Origin: Chelydra serpentina
Taxonomy: Eukaryota > Chordata > Testudines > Chelydridae
Length of the DNA: 64,000 nucleotides
Direction: 5' to 3'
Assembly: GCA_037349315.1 (NCBI GenBank)
Contig: JBAIAC010000035.1
Location: forward strand, 7,330,501-7,394,500
Part shown: one piece after another, positions 37,690 through 47,847 of the stretch
Layout: every line of letters starts with the position of its first letter
Position numbering within the stretch: position 1 is the first letter of the stretch
Translations under genes and position numbers: made by a program
Notes under the pieces: generated by a model
Database searches by the model: none
Seen by the model: the letters and a program-made list of their open reading frames with translations, nothing else
What the model was told of the DNA's origin: nothing

Positions 37690-38220
37690 AGTAGCGTAGC
37701 CAGGTCCGGAGCACCGGGGGAGCGGCGCTATAAAAAGGCGCCTGCCCACTCCCCCTGTACTCACCCGGCGGCGCCTCCAGCGGTCCTGTCCGGTAGAGCA
37801 TACCGGCAAGAGCCAGTGCTGTGCAGGACCGTACCGGCTTCCCCGGCGGTGACTTAAAGGGCCCGGGGCTCCAGCCGCTGCAGGGAGCCCCGGCCCCTTT
37901 AAAGCGCTGCCAGGGTTCGGGCAGCGCTTTAAAAGGCCCACGGCTCCCCGCAGTGGCAGGGGCCCTGGGCCTTTTTAAGCGCCGCCCGAGCCCCGCTGCC
38001 GGAGCCGGGCTCGTGTGGGGATTTAAAAGGCCCGCGGCTCCTGCAGCCGCGGGGAGCCGTGGGCCTTTTAAAGCGCCGCCCGAGCCCGGCTCCAGCAGTT
38101 GGGCTCAGGTGGCACGTGGTTCCCTGCAGCTGCAGGAGCCTTGGGCCTTTTAAATCCCTGCCTGAGCCCCGCTCCAGCAGTGGGGCTCGGGCCGCTCCCC
38201 CTGCTCCCCCCCCCCCCAGC
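37690..38220. repeat. GC-rich interspersed repeat with hairpin units and a TATA-like box
   Basis: CpG-dense sequence with three or four diverged units containing words like GGGAGCCGTGGGCCTTTTAA, GCGCCGCCCGAGCCC and GGCTCC, arranged as local inverted repeats around CTGCAG. A consensus TATA motif, TATAAAAAGG, lies at 37729-37738. The block ends with a C run near 38210. It is about 0.5 kb upstream of a COL23A1 exon. I read it as a turtle repeat, not a promoter. The frames at 37549-38153 have collagen-like G/P/A composition only by base bias. Confidence 0.55.
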
Positions 38221-38728
38221 TACTCTACTGCCTAAAGTTCCATGCTATATGCTGCCTCTGCACAGCGAGACTCCCGTTGCTGTCAGTGGGAATGATGCAG
38301 GGCAATAGGTGGCCCATAGAATCTGGGTAAATGATAAGTTCTTGTCCCTATTGTTTTAAAAAATAAAGGCCCAGTTCTGAAGTTGTCACATGTGGGATCC
38401 ATCCTGGATTCTGTGCTGCTCTGCTAGGTGCTTTAAAAATCCCTGACAGATCTAAGCACCGTGCCAGAAGGGAATCATCTTCTTCTTCCCATCGTGCCTT
38501 TGTTTCTTTTCACATCCTTTCATACTCTCTATTATATATTACTTGACGTCCCTTATTTTATTGTTCTCTTGAGAAATATTATTGAACCTTGAAAAAGTGA
38601 TAAGATCTGTTAATATCATCAGCAATGTACTAGATCTAATGTAGAGCCTCTTTTAAAGCATGACTGAAATAGCTGCATTCACAAATTAATCTCCTTTTGT
38701 AATCTGGTATCTTTGCTTCCCTTTTCAG

Positions 38729-38755
38729 GGGCCCCTTGGTTTGGATGGCAAGCCA
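38729..38755 (+). CDS. COL23A1: COL23A1 exon, GPLGLDGKP
   Basis: A 27-nt phase-0 exon, identical to the human collagen XXIII segment as remembered. The acceptor is strong (GCTTCCCTTTTCAG) and the donor is consensus GTAAGT at 38756. It encodes three collagen triplets next after GQSGRDGYP in the first collagenous domain. Confidence 0.95.
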
Positions 38756-40432
38756 GTAAGTACTGCGTTAAGTGTCAAATGTACCATTTATTTGTTTCTA
38801 GTTACTCCATGAGACACACACATGCAGAGCCAAATATTGTAATAATGGAGTTCTGCATTATAATTATTACAAGGTGCAGTACAGCAAGGTCACTCTGTGC
38901 TTTGTAACACAGACTGACTAGGATTTACCAGTTTAGGCCCTGATCCTGCATCGGGGCAAATTGCAGCACTCGGCTGAAAGCCGTTGACTTCAGTGGGACC
39001 AATCACAGTGTATAAAGTTCAGCACTTTTGTAAGTCTTTACAGGATCAGGGCCTCTGTGAGCTTTTACTCTGAAAGGTGACTGTAAAGTAACGCTGACAC
39101 TCTGCAGTTCTGGAGTTTTTGAGTCTCAGTAAATTTTATATACAGTGTGCTGAGTTTACAAATAAAAAGATGTACCTTTCTAAGTGCCAGCCCTATAAAC
39201 TCAACTTGGGATTGCTTGGGAAGTAACCTGGGAATCAAAGTTGGGTTCTTTCTTTCTTGAGCGTCATCGCTAGTAAAACAAATTATGCCCTCAGTAACAT
39301 CTGGTGAACCCCATTGCTTTCCATGTGTTTGCACAAATTGTCCCTGTAATTGGAACTTAAAAAACAACTCCATTGATGCACTGGCGGGAACAAAATCAAG
39401 TGCACACCCTTAGCTGGGTGCTAATCGGAGTAAAAAGTCACAATACATTATTTAAATTGCAAAAGTGACCAGTCTCTCTGAATATACGCACTGCTGAGTA
39501 GGGGTGTACATTTCTCCAGAGTGGTTTGGAACTGGTCTCAGTGTGCATGATTATTGAAGTAGCATTTTGTGAAGTATTGGGCTGGGGCCCAATCTGGAAT
39601 CCATTTTTACACAATGTTCTCTTGACTTCTTTCTTTTGCTTGGAAGCCTATTGGAAATCCAGGTACATGTCTCCTTATTGTATTTACAAAATCAGAGCCT
39701 TTTGATAACATGCTAACTGAACTTTGGTCAGTTCTGATATTTTTCATAAAGGATATTGAAGAACTGTCACTTGTGTGTATAGTGTATTTTGTTTTCAAAC
39801 TGCATTTCCTTCCACGATCACTAGAGGGCTGCATTTGAAATCTTTTCAAGCTACAAGTCATTAAGTAACTGTATTGAGAAAGCTAGTAGAGACTAATTCA
39901 TCCAGCTGCAAAGTCGTTCTAGATATTTTGTTAGCCACTTTGGGAATGTTTCATTATAGCTGCAAATATGCTCTATTTCTGTTGCTACATTAAAAAAAAA
40001 AAGACTATTAGAAAACAATTGGGAGTGGACCAGCCAGTTAGATCAGCGATATATTATAGTGTGATCTACTTTTCTACGGGCCAATAATTCCTTTGGTCCA
40101 TGTAATAAACATCCACCGACATAAGGAGAGGCAAGATGTTAGGCTAGATCATCATAGTGGCTGCTTCTGGCCTTAAAATCTATGAATGTCTGTAAGTAGG
40201 ATGTCCATGTGTAGAGCAAATATAGGCTATAACCTTGATCTTGCAACAGGCTCCAGAGGCAGACCCCTACATCCCCTGCAATGAAACTCTTTGCATCCAT
40301 CAGCATGGACTCTCCTGCAGAATTGGAGCTCATGTCCCATACTTGTCGTTCTCAGTTTTTTTTCCCCACGAGAAATATTTGATGGTTATTTTTTTCTTTA
40401 AAAAATTAAATTACATTACATTAAAATTACAG
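38756..40432 (+). other. COL23A1: COL23A1 intron, 1.7 kb
   Basis: Contains a palindromic MITE at 38936-39056 (GGCCCTGATCCTGCAT to TTTACAGGATCAGGGCC). Around 40140-40190 is a short CR1-like 3' tail (AGGCTAGATCATCATAGTGG). Otherwise no feature. A GGAAG-CCTATTGGAAATCCA-GGTACA stretch near 39650 mimics a tiny collagen exon but breaks the triplet register. Confidence 0.75.
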
Positions 40433-40459
40433 GGCTTGCTTGGTCTAAAAGGAGAACAA
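40433..40459 (+). CDS. COL23A1: COL23A1 exon, GLLGLKGEQ, extra relative to human
   Basis: A 27-nt phase-0 exon with acceptor AAAATTACAG and donor GTGAAT at 40460. It encodes three perfect collagen triplets, in register with its neighbours. From memory, the human chain goes straight from GPLGLDGKP to GLPGPKGEK and then GAPGDFGPR. Here two exons downstream already fill those places, so this one is surplus. The acceptor pyrimidine tract is weak and interrupted by A, and the donor is not consensus, so alternative inclusion is possible. It could be an old exon lost from mammals or a lineage-specific gain. Confidence 0.8.
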
Positions 40460-41816
40460 GTGAATCTGATTTTTCTTTTTCCAAATCATGTTAATTTCTT
40501 TATCAGTAATGCTTTTAATTTCAACAAATGTTTAAAATGTGGAAAAAAACCAAAACCCCATAGCAATAGACAGACTGGAACCATTTTACATACTTGAACC
40601 CACCTCACGCTTTGGTGGCAGTGGGAAGGGTGGGAATGGTTACTGGATGTGAATAGCTTGAATTAGTTTTGCAGAGCCAACCTCCTCTGGCTTTTGCCCA
40701 TCCCTACAGAGAACACATGGGACTAGCGAAAAGGCAAATGTGGTGTTTAAAAAAAATAAATCCAAACCAAGAAACTGGATTGTGCAACATGCTGAGCATC
40801 CAATGGGATCTGGCCTTAAATTAGCGAAACCCTAAGGCAAAAGAAGACCCATAAATTAAAAGAAGAAACAGAAACCACAAACACATACAACATGCGCTAC
40901 AGGGCCCATTCTCCTCTCTGGGCATGTGTTGATGCTGATGGCCGGACGTTCAATGCAAGCCTCAAGGCTGGAAGAGACTCCTCTGGGGAGGCAAAAACCA
41001 AACGGAAAGAAAAAGCAAACCTAGCACATCAAATGGCTATACTCAGCCCAGGCCTCTTCTGAGCTTGTCCATGGAATGCCCTTGAAAGTAAAGGGCCAAC
41101 ACTATTGCCTGAGGCCAGACTTGCAGGGAATGGGCTGCCATGCAAGTAGGCAAATGCTTCTGCCATTGTGCTCCCTTTTGCCCTACTGCCTCCTCCCCAC
41201 TCTGTGGCACATGAGGTCTTGCTTTAGCTAATGCTCACACCATTAATTGTGCTGAATGGAAATTAAATTCTTCTTTTGCCTTAAACCTTGAGTGAAACAC
41301 ACATCAGAGCATTTTTCATGGCACTTTGGGGCTCTAACCCATCTCTTCCTGCCCATCTCAGCCAGAGCTATTTTGGGGGAACAGCAAATAGGCCAAAATA
41401 GCAGCCTGCCCTCCTTATATATTTCAAGGCGTAACAGGGAGTAACACACCTGTAATGACACACTGAGCATGTGTTTCTAGAAATGATTTAATAGCTTAAA
41501 CAATGTCTTGCTTATATTAAATATCAATATCATGCATGCTTGAGATGCAGATTAAAAATGCTTTTTCTGTTCTTTTAGTCTCGGGGTTTCCTGTTGATAA
41601 GAGGGAAACAGAATGATAATCTCATTGGTGCTTCATTAGACATACATCTTTTATGTAAAAGAACATGTAGTTTTTAAAAAAGAGAGAAATAGAGTTGAAT
41701 GGGAATCAAATTATGAAATAAAGAATCTTATTCTTTCTAGTCAAGACACTGGAGCAAAGATGTGTGTGCTGATTATATACGCTGCTTTTTTATTCTGCTC
41801 TCACTTATATTTACAG
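40460..41816 (+). other. COL23A1: COL23A1 intron, 1.36 kb
   Basis: AT-rich at both ends, with no recognisable repeat or gene. Frames seen on the minus strand near 41243-41470 have no domain. Confidence 0.8.
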
Positions 41817-41843
41817 GGACCTCCAGGACCAAAAGGGGAAAAG
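41817..41843 (+). CDS. COL23A1: COL23A1 exon, GPPGPKGEK
   Basis: 27 nt, phase 0, acceptor TATATTTACAG, donor GTAAAG at 41844. It corresponds to human GLPGPKGEK (Leu to Pro at position 2). The KGE-type triplets are charged and typical of the stable collagen helix. Confidence 0.95.
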
Positions 41844-42602
41844 GTAAAGACTAAACTCACCAAAATGCATCTTTTAAAAACCCTCTACCCTGCATTAGCA
41901 AATACTTATTGTTTCCTGGGCACTGGGATTTATTTTAGTTAAGAATACCCTAGTATGGTTGAGTCCTGTCTTCTAATTGTTTCATAGTGGAGCATGGAGC
42001 CATAAAGCTAAATTCTCCCTTTACCTTGGCAAAACTCATGGAAGGGAAAAAGTTACAGCAGGAAATGCTCTGAAATGACAGGGTAGAAATAGTGTCACAT
42101 TCTCTTCAGCGGGAGAAAGAATTAGCAGACGCTAACTCTTCCAAGCGATGAGGTACCTGGCGATCCCCGTACAACTTGAGACATCCACATGCCATCCTTT
42201 TCTCCAGCAGCACAGATAGCTTAGTGGCTGTGCTCTCCTATTTCTATGTTACGCTCTATCTCCCCCACTGAGAGTTAGAAAAGCCATGGAAAGGTGGCTA
42301 TTGTTACAATAAACTATCTTAGCCCGGGCACCATTTTTCCATGTGGGTTACAGGCAGTGGCTGTGGGAGCCTTAGAAATGGAACATCCCTGGAGTATCTG
42401 CTCATCTCCTGCCAATGCAGAATTGTTCCCTGTCACATTGTCTCAAGGCCTTGTCCAGCCTGGTTCTGAATGAGTTAAGTTATGAGACTCTTGCCATTTC
42501 CCTTGGGGTACCATTCCACAGTCTACTGGCCTCCCACTCTGTCTTGCATGTCTGAGATTTGAACTCTGATTGCTGTCCCTTGCTGTTCTGTGTGACGTGT
42601 AG
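41844..42602 (+). other. COL23A1: COL23A1 intron, 0.76 kb
   Basis: Unique-looking intron; I see no repeat or regulatory motif that I can support. Confidence 0.8.
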
Positions 42603-42629
42603 GGTGAACAAGGGGACGTCGGCCCCCGG
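42603..42629 (+). CDS. COL23A1: COL23A1 exon, GEQGDVGPR
   Basis: 27 nt, phase 0, acceptor TGTGACGTGTAG, donor consensus GTAAGT at 42630. It corresponds to human GAPGDFGPR, with GD-GPR conserved. It is followed by an 11.8-kb intron before the large 117-nt exon. Confidence 0.95.
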
Positions 42630-42989
42630 GTAAGTACCAATAGCACTCACTTGTTTTTCTAAAACACAACCAAACCCCACTATGATAAAGGAAAGCAAAT
42701 CTCTGTGTAATATTTGTCCATGCAAACTGTAATGCAGTGAAGGTTTAGAAAATGTATTCTGCCATCAGTATTGAGTCTTGGGCATCATTTTTCTTTCCCA
42801 GACAATTATGGTCTGGAGACATGAAAGCTTTAGTTAAGAGCCTTCCGTCCTATGAGCCCAGGTCACTTTTGTATTGGTTTCCCATTACTAGGTCTTCTTT
42901 TCTTTGAGAGAGGAGAACAAAGAAATACCGGCAGCTTCCATGTTTGACTTTAGACAACTATTGTTCTTTATTTGTCTTGTGGTCATACC

Positions 42990-43140
42990 TAGAGTCGTCA
43001 GTCAGGGATCAGGGCCCCCTCTGTGCTAGACACAGTACCCATACGTATAGCGAGAAAGACTCTGTTCCTGCCCCACAGAGTTTACAATGTAAGTATGTGA
43101 TGAGAGACAGCAAGTAGATACAACAGACACATGTGAGAGT
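42990..43140 (+). repeat. old interspersed repeat (third copy)
   Basis: GGATCAGGGCCCCCTCTGTG, CTGTTCCTGCCCCACAGAGT and TTACAATGTAAGTATGTGA follow the word order of the copies at 17190 and 22310 and extend their 3' part. It immediately precedes the Penelope-like insert. Confidence 0.45.
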
Positions 43141-43149
43141 GTGAGGGAC

Positions 43150-43510
43150 CAGTTTTCAGAGTAGCAGCCGTGTTAGTCTGTGTCAGCAAAAAGAACAGGA
43201 TTACTTGTGGCACCTTAGAGACTAACAAATTTATTTCAGCATAAGCTTTCGTGGGTTAGAACCCACTTCATCAGACGCATGGAATGGAACATACAGTAAG
43301 CAGATATTTATACATTCAGAGAAACATGAAAAGGTGGAAGTGCCTATACCAACTTTAAGAGGCTAATTAATTAAGAGGGACTATATCAGCAGGGGGGGAA
43401 AAAGCTTTTGAAGTGATAATCAAGATGGCCCATTGCGGACAGTTGACACAAAGGTGTGAGTGAGAATAGTTAACTTAAGGGAAATAGATCAATTAACGTA
43501 ATGGCCAAGC
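43150..43510 (-). mobile_element. Penelope-like element terminal region with hammerhead-like core
   Basis: Minus-strand reading: a CTGATGA core (43268-43274), one extra A, a perfect 6-bp stem (43251-43256 with 43261-43266) with a 4-nt loop, GAAA (43247-43250), then GCTTATGC and the shared TTGTTAGTCTCTAAGGTGCC. This is the CUGANGA-stem-GAAA order of a hammerhead ribozyme. Penelope-like retroelements are known to carry hammerheads in their terminal repeats. The plus-strand sequence from 43275 to about 43510 appears to be more of the same element. The family name is inferred from the motif and from shared copies. Confidence 0.6.
43238..43274 (-). ncRNA. hammerhead-ribozyme-like motif
   Basis: CTGATGA, stem II GTGGGT/ACCCAC with loop TCTA, and GAAA are all intact on the minus strand. 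Weak points: one unpaired A between the core and stem II, a very short stem III (GC-TTAT-GC), G instead of A/C/U at the expected cleavage base, and no convincing stem I. It is therefore a candidate relic, and cleavage activity is not shown. Confidence 0.4.
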
Positions 43511-45400
43511 CAGTGAGGTTATTGGTGTTATAAGTTTGTTTCATCTTTCCTCTTGGTGTCTTTCCATTTTTGTGTATTCTTTCCATGATCTATTCTCACT
43601 CACTTGTAATTGCTCTGGGCTGCCTCTGATTGAGGATAAAGGTAACCAAACCAAGTGAGGAGAGAGAACAGTTTCTGCCATAACGTATGGAAATTAAGGA
43701 CCTGTTGTGGGAAAGATACTAACGCATATTGTTTCTAACCTGTGAAGTAAATCATTTAAAGTAGAACAACAGCGTAGGTTCCTTCAGCAAATATATAGGA
43801 TCAACCCTGTAGCTAGAACGGAGCAGCTGGTTACAGGTATGGTAAGTGAAGGCTCAACATGTCAAGAAATAAGACATGATGTGGTGTGGGTGCCATCAGA
43901 CATGTGTTTTCCACAGTACTGTGTTTTGCTCAAGTGAGTAAAGGTTGAATTAGCCTACAATGTATAGGCACAGGCTGAGCTGGAGTTCCTATGTCTGCTG
44001 GAGGTGCCTGGGAACGCTCAACGTTGTTAAATTAGTGTGCACTTCTCTAAGCCTAGAGGCTGACGCAGAGAGAGTAACCTAGGAGTTGGCTGTTGGAAGA
44101 TGGCTCAGCTGCTGCTTTGATGTGTGGTTTCTTGGAATCTTCTTTTTCTGTTTAAATGCAGGGTAAGCATTTTGCTAAGGAAACCCATATGGGTCCTTCC
44201 TGATTATTAAATATACAACATTCTCCTTTGCACGGCTATGTTCAGACGGAGTCTGGCAGCTTTCCTTTGAGGCTGGAAGAGGTGGTTGTTAGTGGTTCTG
44301 TCACTTTAAGAAGATCCAGGACCCCAGGCTTCCTCCAGACTCTCCATCTGTGGAGTCTCAGAATATCCCACGCCTCTCTGATTGTACCACATAGTTAATA
44401 TTGTCATTTTAACAAAGAGTATTAATTACTGCTGGCTAGACAACATGTGAGCTGGTCACAGTCTGCGCATGGGGAGCAGAGAAACAAATTCCCACCGATC
44501 CTCAGATCACAATCAAAGATAAGTAGGCCTTGAAAAAAATCGCAACGAAAGGAGGGCTGCCCAGCTACGCAGCAGAATGTGCTGTTAGGTGGGCCCTTGA
44601 GACTCAGACGTGAACTTTGGTTAGCAGTTGCTGGGATCGGTGTGCTCAGCAGGAAGGGTAGAGTCTGTACCGACACATCTCTGCTGTTTTGGGACCAGGC
44701 ATCCAGACGGAGTGGAGTCCACCCCCCAGAGGAACGAGCAGCAATCACAATGTCATGAAGGAGAGAAGAGTGGATAAAGTGAAGGGGCCCTTCAGCCTGA
44801 AAAGGGGAGGGAACTTTATACCACCCAAGTGGCTTTTCCATATTACCCAATTAAATGAACACTTGTGTGGTAATTACTCTGTTACTGCACAGCACTGTCT
44901 GTGGGAAGTGTATTGCGAGGATACGCTGTCACTGGCTGTCTAGCACAACAGTTTCCAGGGAAAATTGATGGTTGATCTGCAGAGTTCCCTGTTGCTTCCT
45001 CACAAGCTTATTCTTGGGAACTTACTGCAATGAACTGTGTTCTGCAGGGGAAGTGTTTTCGGGGGGTGTCTGAGGGGGAGAACAGAGCCCCTGTTAAACT
45101 GAGCCAGCAGACTGTTAGAATTAAATTTGGGTGCACTTTAAAAAGAGGGTTTAAAGCTCTGGTGCGTCTCGCCCACCGTGCAGCGGTGGATTGTGGTATT
45201 TTGTCATAGGGTCTTTCGGGTGAAGAATTATCTTTTTTCTTTATTTACAAACAAAATTATTAAAGCAGTCAATCACAGTTAACCCATGCGATTAACTCAA
45301 AAAATTAATTGCGATTAAAAAAATTAATCCCGATTAATCACAGTTCTAATCGCACTGTTAAACAATAGGATACCAATTTAAAATGTATTAAATATTTTGG

Positions 45401-45547
45401 ATCTCCATCCTTAGAGGTTTTTAAGGCCCGGCTTGACAAAGCTCTGGCTGGGATGATTTAGTTGGTGTTGGTCCTGCTTTGAGCAGGGGATTGGACTAGA
45501 TGACCTCCTGAAGTCTCTTCCAACCCTAATATTCTATGATTCTATGA
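45401..45547 (+). mobile_element. CR1 3' tail inserted in the hAT left arm
   Basis: GATCTCCATCCTTAGAGG, GAGCAGGGGATTGGACTAGA, TGACCTCCTGAAGTCTCTTC and ATTCTATGATTCTATGA form a standard CR1 3' end. Removing it restores continuity of the left arm with the reverse complement of the right arm (AAATATTTT to GTTTTCTAC), so the CR1 insertion is younger than the fold-back element. Confidence 0.85.
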
Positions 45548-45791
45548 TGTTTTTCTACATTTTCATATATATTAAATTCTGTGTTGTAATTGAAATCAGT
45601 GTATATTATTTTTATTACAAATATTTGCACTGTAAAAATGATAAAATAGTATTTTTCAGTTCACCTCATACAAGTACTGTAGTGCAATCTCTTTGTTGTA
45701 AAAGTGCAATTTACAAATGTAAGGGTTTTTTTTTTACATAACTGCACTCAAAAACACAACAATGTAAAACTTCAGAGCCTACAACTCAGTC

Positions 45792-46010
45792 CTACTTCTT
45801 GTTCCACCAATCACTAAGACAAACAAGTTTGTTTACATTTACAGGAGATAACGCTGCCATCTTCTTATTTACAATGTCACCAGAAAGTGAGAACAGGCAT
45901 TTGCATGGCACTTTTGTAGCCAGCATTGCAAGATATTTACGTGCCAGATATGCTAAACATTCATATGCCCCTTCATGCTTTGGCCACCATTCCAGAGGAC
46001 ATGCTTCCAT
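45792..46010 (-). pseudogene. hAT transposase dimerisation-domain fragment, left arm
   Basis: The 72-codon frame contains PLEWWPKHEGAYECLAYLAR, then KYLA, and SGDIVNKKMAALSPVNVNKL, which fit the hAT C-terminal dimerisation signature (WW, YP-LA-LARKYL, FS-GDIV-KKR-L-P-NV--L). It is an isolated domain without the DDE catalytic part. The same domain lies in the right arm on the other strand. Confidence 0.75.
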
Positions 46011-46052
46011 GCTGATGACGCTTGTTAAAAAAATAATGCGTTAATTAAATTT

Positions 46053-46680
46053 GTGACTAAACTCCTTGGGGGAGAATTATATGTCTCCTGCTCTGTTTTA
46101 CCCACATTTTGCCATATATTTCATGTTATAGCAGTCTTTGATGATGACCCAGCACATGTTGTTCATTTTAAGAACACTTTCACTGCAGATTTCACAAAAT
46201 GCAAAGAAGGTACCAATGTGAGATTTCTAAGGATAGATACAGCACTCGACCCAACGTTTAAGAATCTGAAGTGCCGTCCAAAATCTGAGAGGGACGGGCT
46301 GTGGAACATGCTTTCAGATGTCTTAAAAGAGCAACACTCCAATGTGGAAACTACAGAACCCGAACCACCAAAAAGAAAATCAACCTTCTGCTGGTGGCAT
46401 CTGACTCAGATAATGAAAATGAACATGTGTTGATCTGCACTGCTTTGGATTCTTATCAAGCAGAACCCATCACCCGCATGGATGCATGTATCCTGGAATG
46501 GTGGTTGAAGCATGAAGCGACATATGAATCTTTAGCGCATATGGCACGTAAATATCTTGCAACACGGCTACAACAGTGCCATGAGAATGCCTGTTCTCAC
46601 TTTCAGGTGACACTGTAAATAAGAAGAAGGCAGCATTGTCTCCTGCAAATGTAGACAAATTTGTTTATCTGAGAAATTGG
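46053..46680 (+). pseudogene. hAT transposase C-terminal fragments, centre and right arm
   Basis: The first frame (46053-46433) contains RIDTALDPTFKNLKCRPKSE and LWNMLSDVLKEQH, the ALDPRFK-type segment that precedes the dimerisation domain in hAT transposases. A frame change near 46301-46618 then gives MDACILEWWLKHEATYESLA and HMARKYLAT, the dimerisation domain. Sequence past 46618 continues the domain with stops. The N-terminal zinc finger and most of the catalytic domain are absent. Confidence 0.7.
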
Positions 46681-47847
46681 CTGAAAGAGAAGTAGGACTG
46701 AATGGACTTGCAGGCTCTCAAATTTTACTTTGTTTTATTTTTGAATGCAGGTTTTTTGTACATAATTCTACATTGGTAAGTTCAACTTTCATGATAAAGA
46801 GATTGCACTGCAGTACTTGTACTAGGTGAATTGAAAAATACTATTTCTTTTGGTTTTTTACCATGCAAATACTTACAATAAAAAATAAATATAAAATGAG
46901 CATTGTACACTTTGTATTCTGTGTTGTAATTGAAATCAATATATTTGAAAATGTAGAAAACACCCAAAAATATTTAAATAAATGGTATTCTACTATTGTT
47001 TAACAGTGCGATTAATCACGATTAATTTTTTTAATCACTTGGGCAGCCCTAAAAATTATATAGACTCCTCCTATATAACTCAGAGGTGAGACCAGGTTAC
47101 CAGGAATACACTTACTGGTCATGTGTGACGGAAAAGAGACAGAGGAATGATCTTTGTGTTTTTCTCATCCTCATGAGGAATATTTTGCTTTATGTGACAT
47201 CGTGCAGAGATAATTGCTCGTTAAATGTTTACTGAAAGTTCTGAATTGAAGCTAAAAAGTTTAGGGCTTCTTCTGAGAAGGTGCTGTGGCACTTGGCACT
47301 CAGCAGAATCAGGCTCCTAAGGTTGGATGTCATTTTATAAACATAAATGGTGTCTCAGTGACTGAGGTAAACTGACAATTCAGGGTAAAATTTTCAAAGG
47401 CTCCTAAATCAGTTGGGAGGTTGTCTCATTTTTCAAAAGTGGCTAAGTGCCCAAGTCAAAGTTTCATTGACTATTAAATGGAGATTTAGACTCCTAAGTT
47501 ACTTAGGTCCTTCTGAAATGCTTAAGCTGCCATCTTTAAAACACCTAGAGCAGATTTGAATTCCAAGATTTTTCCCTTTTCTCTTTGGGTGAAGTTCACC
47601 CCTGTGCAGAGGGTCAGCACCAGGCTTAGGCACCATTTAAATTCCTACCAAAGTCCTCAAAATATGGTCTAAGTGGGGTGTGAGCCTTGTGCTGGATGTG
47701 GTTTCTACCCTTTGATCCTGATTTCAGATTGCAAACTCTTTGTGGCTCTGAACAGAAACACCAGGCTGTCCGAATAGAGACCCATAATGGCCTGCATGGA
47801 TCACAATGCAAGATCAGGGCCTATGTGATCTACAGAAAAGATTGTTA

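Larger units (their letters stand above)
6091..38728 (+). other. COL23A1: COL23A1 intron, 32.6 kb, repeat-rich
   Basis: Donor GTAACT, acceptor TTCCCTTTTCAG. I find no coding exon and no nested gene. The recognisable content is mobile elements, listed separately. Smaller pieces not listed: a GC-rich repeat-like insert at about 6590-6770, CR1-like 3' tails near 16110-16168, (TG)n at 25552-25570, (GA)n at 32109-32126 and poly(T) at 36106-36130. I see nothing identifiable at about 10850-12600, 17700-22280, 25330-26950, 27670-31680, 32700-33920 and 34330-36600 beyond anonymous intron. A 143-codon frame at 7184-7615 has a hydrophobic stretch but no recognised family. Confidence 0.85.
45265..47050. 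mobile_element. hAT fold-back element with duplicated C-terminal domain
   Basis: The outer parts are long inverted repeats: about 45310-46025 (minus the CR1 insert at 45401-45547) against about 46470-47035. The right end is GGGCAGCCCT, a hAT-type terminus, next to GATTAATTTTTTTAATCA. The left outer cap is less clear. Both arms encode the hAT C-terminal dimerisation domain, on opposite strands and facing outwards: minus strand 45792-46010 and plus strand from about 46470. Between them, 46053-46433 encodes an upstream transposase part. Stops in all frames show it is inactive. Confidence 0.7.

Noticed and set aside
37549..38153. Pro/Gly/Ala-rich frames resembling collagen or elastin
   Set aside because: Composition follows from GC-rich repeat units; glycine is not at every third position.
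39648..39663. Possible mini collagen exon (Pro-Ile-Gly-Asn-Pro) between GPLGLDGKP and GLLGLKGEQ
   Set aside because: It would put Pro directly after GKP and end in phase 1, which breaks the triplet register with the phase-0 neighbours; the acceptor tract is also poor.
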